Positions 56,082 through 64,000 of a stretch of 64,000 nt of DNA are shown here, piece by piece. The DNA is taken from NCBI RefSeq assembly GCF_964204645.1, contig NC_134028.1, positions 3,880,501-3,944,500 on the forward strand, given 5' to 3'. Below the pieces are notes generated by a model. The model did no database searches. It worked only from the letters and a program-made list of their open reading frames with translations, and was not told the DNA's origin. The first letter of the stretch is position 1, and every line of letters starts with the position of its first letter. The DNA is from Tubulanus polymorphus. Lineage: Eukaryota; Nemertea; Palaeonemertea; Tubulaniformes; Tubulanidae. The translations under genes were made by a program, and so were the position numbers.

Positions 56082-57542
56082 AACATTTCATTCTCATGAA
56101 AAATTGTTCATTTGGATTTGAATATTATACGTGTGTGGAATTCATGTACTGTTGATGCTGTAAATATGGTAAAAAGTCGACCAATTCTTATTTGGTAAAA
56201 CCAATAAAAAAATAATTATTTGTAAATAAAAATGAATATTTTGTTTTGTGTTCGTTTTGTGTAGAGGGAATTTCAGTTGATTGGTCTTGTCGAAAGAAAG
56301 CACCCAGGAAAAAACCATGGCTCTGTGCATAGAACTATTCCAGTATAGGTTTATGCTCAGTGTGATATGGTTTAAGTCACAGGTACAAAAAGACTTTATA
56401 TTTAGTACCTAGGATACTGGGGTCAAAATCCTTTTGTGTCAAGTCGCTGTGGTGCAAGTCAACTATACACCGGGAGGTGCTGCCAATATGTCGCCTAGCG
56501 TCAATGTAAATAACTATGGTTGGTCGGATTACTCATTTTACGGTGGATAAAACCTCGACAATGAATTAAACGTAAGCGAATAACCATGTATAAAGTGTTT
56601 CATATTGACAACTAACTTATTTTCATATCATTGAAATATGTACAAATGATTGACACGTACAGATCGCGATAAATGAACTGTTTTTCGTTAGATTTTTTGA
56701 ATTGGTAGTCTGTAAAACTTACGCTGGGTGTGGGAATTTCATGGGTCTAAACTGGAAAATGAGGTAACAAAATGCATTTTCTGAAATGAATCGATTAAGC
56801 AAAGTAAAGACAATTAAACTCATTTTGTTGCAATGATATCATAATGTTATTGGTATTGTTTTGATGCGAGGTATCGGCTATGATTTCAAGTGTTAAAATC
56901 GATAAGGAATAAATAAATATGCTATATTTCATTTCGTCTCGGTTCATCTCGGTAAGATACGTCATCTCGGTAATAAGGATGACCCTGGCCAGTTGTTTTA
57001 TTAGGAAGTGTATAATTTTTTGCCAATAAAGCAGCATTTATTCATGTAAGCCTATTTTGCCACTGGCTATACATGGTAAGATAAACAACAATAAAATCAT
57101 TTTATTAGGCTATAAAATTAGCCTATATTATTTAATTTTCAAAATTTAGTGACAATTGACAATCAAATAGGGCCTATGTATTTTCAGTTACAGTGTACGT
57201 ATTAATGATATCGGTTTATTGACCTTATTCATAGTTGATACCAGACTGACGTTATTATAAGTGCATATAACATTTAATTTGCGTATAGGCCTATAGGTAC
57301 CGTATTTAAGCCCGTAAGAGGATTAAAAGTCTGAAAAGATTTCCCTGTATGTCTGACTGGTTTAAGGTGACAGTGATCTAATAATAGGTCTTACTTTGAA
57401 TGACTCAGTACTGCGGGTAATTCCCCTATAAAATATGCATGGATGAACCCGAGCCTGCGATCATGCACCGGCTTAGTGAAAGTCAGAAGTGAGGAATGAT
57501 ACAAGTGCGATCTTATATTTCAGATGGTGATTTGACTATGAA
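56082..57542. other. PSMD12 3' UTR and spacer before TMC
   Basis: AT-rich. Poly(A) signals near 56200 and no gene after them. A splice acceptor (ATATTTCAG, ending at about 57521) precedes the TMC start, so an upstream TMC UTR exon probably lies in this stretch. Confidence 0.5.
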
Positions 57543-60500
57543 ATGATGGCACAGCCGGGTTCATCTCGAGGACTAGTAAATGGCGATGCTACGCGCCGTG
57601 ATAGCATTATAGGTAATTTATCATTTTCTATTATTGATTCAATATTAACTTGTTTTAGATCATGTTTTACTCAGGATTGCCAACGTTTTGTGGTACCGGT
57701 ATTATTGTATTATACAAATAAAACCTGGAATCAATTGAATTTATAGATCTGTGAGGTGGTTCATAATAACAATCAAGGAAACCCATCATTAGTATACTCT
57801 AATTAATCCTGTAGGGAGCATGGAAAATGTAAAAATATTATCCTTTCCATTGATGAAAAAAGCCTCGTGAGAAAATGAATACCATTAGTGACCTGGAATT
57901 TCTTTTGTCTAGGATAGGCCTATATGAAATTTCATCAAATCTGTAGTAATAAATGCAATCAGAGTTGATTAGGCTATTTAATGAATGTTGCTGTAATGAT
58001 ATAGAGCTAATTTGCAGTAACTGTTCTTATACTGTAATGTATTGTTAGTCGTTTATTTTTGGTCCCTAGTGATTACGATTCATTGCTGAGAAGGAAGTCA
58101 GTAGGGCAATTTTTCAAAATAGTCGCGTCCAATCACGATGTCCAGCTATGGTTGCTTTTCCTGGAAACCGTTCGGCCTTGAAAAGTATCACAGCCCCTAT
58201 ATTACATTTACTGCCAACTGATGGATTGACTTTCAATTTCTTTGTCCCTTTGTCCTGCCGGGATATTTTATTACATTTACGGTGCGGGTATTTGATGAAA
58301 TTGTCATAGTAGTTTCATATATACCAGCACCAGGCGAGTCGGTCGCGTCTGTCAGAATCGACAGACAATAAATATAATTACGGTGGAATTAATAGTTTGG
58401 TTGCTGAGCCCATTATCCGTGATGTTGAATGGTTTGTTTCACTGCTCTCATCTCTCAGCGATTGATCAAGTAGATTTTGCGGAAAATACTACAATATCAT
58501 CGGATTTATAAAAGCAAACAGTTTTGAAAATCATTCGTCGCTTTAAGCAGGATATCCTGTAGTGAAATTCTAGACAATAACTCATGACCTGTTCAGTGGT
58601 TGAGTGATTCCTGATTAAGCTGCTTTGCGTAGTAGATACTTCTTCACGAAAATGTTTCATGAAAAAACGACGTTGATGATTTCAGTGAATCCTGGATTCG
58701 AAGAGATACCCGGAGATCATCACGGAGCGGAGGATATTCCAGCATCGGTAGCCGCACGACGTCGTTCTGATGCGCTGCAGGCTCCCGACGTACGAACATC
58801 GCCGAAACGACAGGTAACAAACCGTGTCAACGGCAGAAATTCATATCATGGTCTTCAAAGCTATATTTCTCCGATTGTTTTCAATTGTTAGATACACGCT
58901 GACCATATCCGTGATTCGATGCGAAGCCGGGAACTCAGGGAACCAGAGTCCGTAATCATAGGCACAAATCCATACATTCAACCACGCACATTGCCTCCTA
59001 ATCAAGTCCCTTCTGCTGACTACGATGATGAAGATGATGAAATTGAATTTACGAGGAAAATTATGGCTAAACTACCGAGCCGACAACGTAAGTAAATAAT
59101 TGACAAAGGTGTTATTTTGATTTTTCATAAGAAGTTATTTGCAACCACTAAAAACAGTTTCTAGCTCATAGATAAATCTAGGATATTAGTTAGGAAATAA
59201 CAAAATTCGTTTTGAAAAAATAATCATGATCATTCCGTGAGTGCGTAGTAAGAATGAAATGACTGACTGTGGTAGTAGCCACCCAAAACATTTCTATATT
59301 TTAATAAACTTTTTAGTAAATTTGAAATTTGAAACTAAAAACAAATTCATGCTTGATAACCAAGAAAATCAAACAAAATATATACATTCATATACACACT
59401 GGGTATCAAAGGTTTCTAAATTTGTACTCCATCCAGAACTTTAGATAAACATTCGCTCAAACCTGCATAATCATTTTGAGAAGTTATTTAATTTCCTCGC
59501 TTCTTCACAACAGATAGCGCAAAGGATACGGTGCATCGTAGTATTAGTCGATCTCGCAGACGTCAAAGCGTTTATCCAAAACGATTTATTCAACGGACTG
59601 ATCTCACTGATAGCGTCGCCGATGATCTGGCTCAGGCAGCTGAACAAGATCAACACGTGACGACAACTGAGCAAATCAGAGAAATGGGAACGTCGTTAAC
59701 GAGGAAAAAAACTTTGAAGTAATGCACTTGAAGCTAAGTCCAGGGTTCTTACAGTTCATGAAAAATCAGGGAGTTCCAGAGAAAATCTGGGAATTGTGAT
59801 TCTTCTCTTGAAAGTCAAGAGAATTTTTGGCGTACTGTTCTTCTTGTTAATGAGGGGCTCGAGGAACCTCATGATCGCATAAGAAACAGCCTCCACTGAG
59901 GATATCTCATCATTTGATAAGGGAATTTTTGGTCAAGGGTCAGGGAAATATCTGGGATATCTTGTTCTGTAATGATCCTGTCAGAGTCCCTGTGTTTTTA
60001 TGCGGTAATCAAGATATTTTTGAACGTTGCTCGATTATATTTCAGAGGACGACTCGATACGATCGAGAAGAAAAAATACAAACGTATCGGATGTTTTAAA
60101 CGATGGCAATACAGCGTTATAATGGTATGTGCGTGTCTGTTTGAAATGCGTAGAATTTTAGTGATGCTCGAGTTCTGACGTTGCTATCTTATTTTCATTC
60201 AGTGGAATAGAAAACAACGATACAAATTTGTAAAAGGACTGAAAGATTTAGAACTGTGGGTTCGTGATTTGAAAAAGATTGAAAGTCGCTTTGGAACTGG
60301 TGAGTTGGCATTTTAAATAGTGGCTTTTCGTAGATTGAATTTTGCTCCATGTTTGGTTTCATATCCTTCCCATATTTTGCAGGTGTGACGTCATATTTCC
60401 GGTTTTTACGATGGCTGTTCGTGTTGAACTTGCCGACGTTCGGTATTCTATTAGCCTTCCTCGTCGTACCGCAGTCTGTTTACCGATTTAACGTACAATC

Positions 60501-63500
60501 ACCGACCGGATACCTGCCTTACAACGACTTCAACTTCTATACAGAACTTCTTACTGGAGCGGTACGTATACTGTATATACAGTTGTAAAACTTACGTATT
60601 TCGGAAAAGTTTGGACCGGCAAAATACGTTCGACTTGGAAAATTATGACGAAGAGTTTGTCAGATTTCTGATATCGACCCGACTATGACTACTGTTTGAG
60701 GGAGTAGTTACTACTCTAAGTGTTCAACTACTCCCAAAAATATTGAGATACTGTCGATTGAAATAATTTCGAGTCCATTTTCAATTAAACTACTATTTTT
60801 GTCATCAAATTACTCTCATTTTTGGTGAAAGTTAAGAGATATTTGTTAGTCTGGTTTTTGATTACTGGAAATATTCAGCCTGTTTATTTTAGGGTTGGTT
60901 GAATGGTACTGAAATGTATTATGGCTACTATTATAATGGTACTATCAACGCGGTCAGTTCGCTTAGCTATAATATGCAATACGCCTACATTCTCGCAATT
61001 GGCAGCTATTTTCTCATTTGGCTAGCTATACTAGCTTACAGGTAAATTCTGAAAACATTCCTCGGATTGATTCATTATCGCTCGACCGCTGAGTAAACCG
61101 TACGATGTGTGTTTTGTTGTTTTTTTTTTTCAAGTATCGCAAATTCATATCGAAAAAACTACATCGAAGCCAGCGACGAGTTTAATTTCTACTACGTCAG
61201 TAAGATATTCGTTGGTTGGGATCACGCGATCGCTAACTGGGAGGCAGCTAGACTTAAACATCAGAGCATGTACAACGAATTCAGAGTATGTAACCCATTG
61301 ATAGACACGGTTCTTACAGATCAGGGAAAATCAGGGAATTATGGATTATTTTTCCTTACTGTGAAAATCGGGGAATTCTTCATCTTCTCTTGAAAATCAG
61401 GTTGAAGTGAAGGAATTAGAAGTTTTTGCGTAGGGATCCTTGTTAATGATGATTGAAACAAGGAACAGCCCCCGCAGCCCCCGGTTATCTCAAAATTGAA
61501 TTAGGATATTGTGGATTCCCTGATTTGTAGGAACCGTCGATAGAGCAGAAAAATTAGAACGTTTCGACGCGGATGAGAACAATATTTTTTTTCTGTTGTT
61601 GCAGGAATATCTATCAGTCTTCCACAAACCTAAACGTACGATACACGTGAAAGACATGTGCGGGCTCGTAGCGTTACGCATCGCTACGAACGTCGTCGTG
61701 TTATTCGTTATTTCCGGGGCTACGTATTTGATCTGGTACATTTCAAATACTCAATCACTACAGGTGGGTAAACCTCTCTCTCGCAGCATGGCAATACTAC
61801 AAGCGAATGAAATACATTACAGTCAACTCCTCGATTTTTCGTTGGGCAGTGATTAATTTACGAGAGAGCTGGCAATTTGTCTTCGGTGATATTCATCAGC
61901 TCTTCGATTTCCATATTTCCAGACAAATTTACAAGTATTAAGAGAGCTGGCGATGCCGTTGTGTGTTTGCGCTGTCAACTACTTCCTACCGATCGCTTTC
62001 TCTATAATCGGAACTTTTGAGCAATATCAGAAACCACGAACTGAGCTGTACATCGCTATGATCAGGTAGGATATCGAGGGGACTCCTCAATTTGATTTTG
62101 ATTTTGATTTTGTGTGTGGGTCCATTTTTCCTAGCTACGTATATCATCTGTTCTCAAAAATGGTTGAATATTTCATAGCGTGATCTTGTTACTCAGCGCT
62201 CGGGTAAACTGTATTTCTTCGTGTTCTTCTAGAACGGTTTTGTTGAAAGGTGCTGTACTGGGAGTATTGATTTATATCTGGTATAACTTGGTCACGTGTG
62301 AAGGCGATGGAGATGTGATCCGAACTCAACAGACCAAAGATGCCAAATGTTATGATGTAAGTACCAGTGCTCAGTGTGTTTATCAAATTCTCCTCCCTCC
62401 TGGTTCCTCTTTCATAATCAGATATTCGATATTGGATGAATATTGTTTTGCAGTGTTGGGAGAATTTTATGGGGCAGGAATTGTATCGTTTAATGCTGGT
62501 TGATTTCATGATCACTCTGATTATTACATTCTTCGATGAATTTTTACGTCGGTAAGGAAACACTTTCATTATTTCATCGGCCTAGGATAATAAGAAAACA
62601 TTTCAATTTGAAAGAAGAATCTCGGGGGGCCATGTCTGTCCATTTAATGTGCCAAGTGAAAAGTGTTTTTGGGCAATTGTCTGGGGGGCAGTTGTCCTGA
62701 TACCGTTTTTGTGTATGATAATTTGACTATCTATTTTCAGGGTAATGTCTACGTACTGTTGTAAAAAGATGCCTCATCCGGAGTTTGATATCGCGCGAAA
62801 CACTTTAAATCTAATTTACTCACAAACTCTTTGCTGGTATGTAGACCTATTTTAATTAGCTGTAACCAGTTTGTATGTCTGGTGACTTAAATTTGATTTC
62901 GATACATTTCTCCAGGTTAGGGCAATATTACAGCCCGTTATTGACCATTCTGCAGTTGATCAAGTTAATCGTAATCTTCCAAGTGAAAAGTGTAAGTATA
63001 TTTTGTAATATTGTTTGAATGCCTATTTACTGTTACAATTCAACGTGCGGTACTTCATTTATCGTATCAGTCGAGTTGTTTGTCGGAAATGTAGTTTAAT
63101 GTTGTTTTATGATCATGAACGGTTTTCAGTCAGAATTTCGAATGCGTTCTTTAATTTATAAAACTGTAGTTTTAGATAGAGATGAATTCATGAATTGCAA
63201 ATATTTACTGAGTATTCAGTATCGTGTTTAGTACTACCAAACAATGAAGATTTACTTATGCAGATGTTGTTATCGATATTGTTTGCTTTACCCACATATA
63301 TTTCAGTGATTTCAGTATATTTTCTAGTGATTTTATCATATAATGTTTTATCTTCTCATGCATGTTACTATATTTATGTTTGTAGTGTAGTGTAAGGCAG
63401 AATTGTGTCCCGAGTCAGAAACCGTGGCGTGGCGCTCGTGCTAATACTATATTCCTCGGCTTTTTGTTTGCCGCGTTTCTCATGGCAGCAATCAGTGTCG

Positions 63501-64000
63501 CGGCTAATGTTATTTTGTAAGTCTCTATTCTTACGCATGAAATATTTTTTCATCCACCCATCCCCATTTTTCGGATTGTACCTTGATGATAACCTTATTG
63601 AAACCCAGGGTCCAGTTCCACAGTTCCGAGTTGAAATTTGACTGAGTTAACTCATCGAAAATGAACTAACTTTTACTGAGAGTTAACTCTAACTCACGAC
63701 TGGAACTGGGTCCAGTATTGTAACTGAATGAATGAATGAATTTCTATTTACAATCATATGAATAAAATACACAATAGATGATACATACATTCTGAAATTA
63801 TGACACAAGAACCCCTGGCATGAAGGCAATGTTTAATTCTAAGTCCTATTTGCCTTCATTCCTCCTCTTGTCATGTCTAGATGGATAATTGATTTCAATG
63901 ATCAATGCCTAAACTTGTCATAGTAAACAGTATTGTGTATTGTTCCTCGTATCCAAAAGTTACAGGTGAATTTCTCTTGCAGCATCAAGCCATCTCAAGC
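57543..64000 (+). CDS. Transmembrane channel-like (TMC) protein, 3' partial
   Basis: Exons in phase: 57543-57612, 58686-58813, 58892-59087, 59514-59718, 60046-60124, 60203-60299, 60383-60561, 60893-61041, 61135-61285, 61605-61763, 61923-62065, 62233-62356, 62454-62551, 62741-62836, 62916-62991, 63401-63516 and 63983 onward off the edge. The first about 200 residues are soluble and charged. Then KRWQYSVIM, KDLELWVRDLKKIESRFGTG and multiple helices follow. The TMC-domain signature CWENFMGQELYRL precedes VDFMITLIITFFDEF, followed by PWRGARANTIFLGF and FIKPSQA. TMCs are multi-pass membrane proteins of the anoctamin/OSCA-like fold; TMC1/2 are mechanotransduction channels in hair cells. The subfamily is not resolved. 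Two introns hold repeats (60700-60860 and 61308-61536). Confidence 0.92.
59746..59985. repeat. Relative of the TTCTTACAG...ATCAGGG repeat
   Basis: Shares GGTTCTTACAG, AAAATCAGGGA, CTTCTCTTGAAA and CTTGTTAATGA with 61308-61536, in the preceding TMC introns. The right end is degenerate. Confidence 0.6.
60700..60860. repeat. Dispersed intron repeat, copy 2
   Basis: Counterpart of 53330-53480, in a TMC intron. It carries TACTATTTTTGTCATCAAATT and TTTTTGGTGAAA-like words. Confidence 0.5.
61308..61536. mobile_element. MITE-like element, CGGTTCTTACAGATCAGGG ends
   Basis: 229 bp in a TMC intron. The left end is CGGTTCTTACAGATCAGGGA; the right end is the near-complement (CCCTGATTTGTAGGAACCG). Related copies lie at about 59746 and, split by another element, at about 54857. 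Confidence 0.75.
63608..63713. mobile_element. MITE family with AGTTCCACAGTT ends, copy 3
   Basis: Left GGGTCCAGTTCCACAGTT, right CTGGAACTGGGTCCAG. The interior GAGTTAACTC words are shared with the copies at 45044 and 54873. It lies in the last visible TMC intron. Confidence 0.75.

Overview
The window is nuclear DNA from an invertebrate animal. Genes are split by many GT-AG introns, AT-rich spacers carry many short inverted-repeat elements, and there is one nuclear-type tRNA. Gene content fits a bilaterian, and a lophotrochozoan is my best guess, but I cannot name the species.

Left part (1-13.7 kb). A GDPD4/5-type membrane glycerophosphodiesterase gene (+) enters from the left edge and ends at 3838. 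It is followed by a tandemly duplicated two-gene cassette. Each cassette has a small secreted 14-cysteine peptide (+) and, tail to tail about 130 bp away, a minimal secreted astacin metalloprotease (-). Copy A spans about 3.65-8.3 kb and copy B about 9.5-13.7 kb. Between them lies a truncated third astacin with a frameshift and a stop codon inside its zinc-binding exon. The second unit begins with a broken copy of the last GDPD exon, which marks the breakpoint. I recognise no family for the peptide, so this protease plus peptide cassette is the best candidate for something undescribed.

Middle part (13.7-40 kb). A complete 10-exon POT/SLC15-like transporter (+) has lost the charged ExxER proton-coupling motif. 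It is followed by a secreted lysine-rich, acidic-tailed small protein (+) and a largely single-exon GPRIN-like gene (-). An 18 kb stretch with almost no genes follows. It holds a tRNA-Val(UAC), microsatellites, foldback elements and several regulatory-looking motifs: an RFX X-box 42 bp upstream of a TATA box, a tandem E-box, a CRE cluster and a pre-miRNA-like hairpin.

Right part (40-64 kb). SEC14L1/5 (-; PRELI, CRAL-TRIO and GOLD domains, 13 firm exons plus a likely last one) and the proteasome subunit gene PSMD12/Rpn5 (+, 11 exons, 452 aa) are head to head about 710 bp apart. A TMC channel gene (+) follows and runs off the right edge after 17 recognised exons. Introns in this part carry several MITE-like families, one inserted inside another.

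Exon coordinates come from reading splice sites and checking phase by hand. Family assignments rest on recognised motifs and overall similarity recalled from known families; no database search was run.
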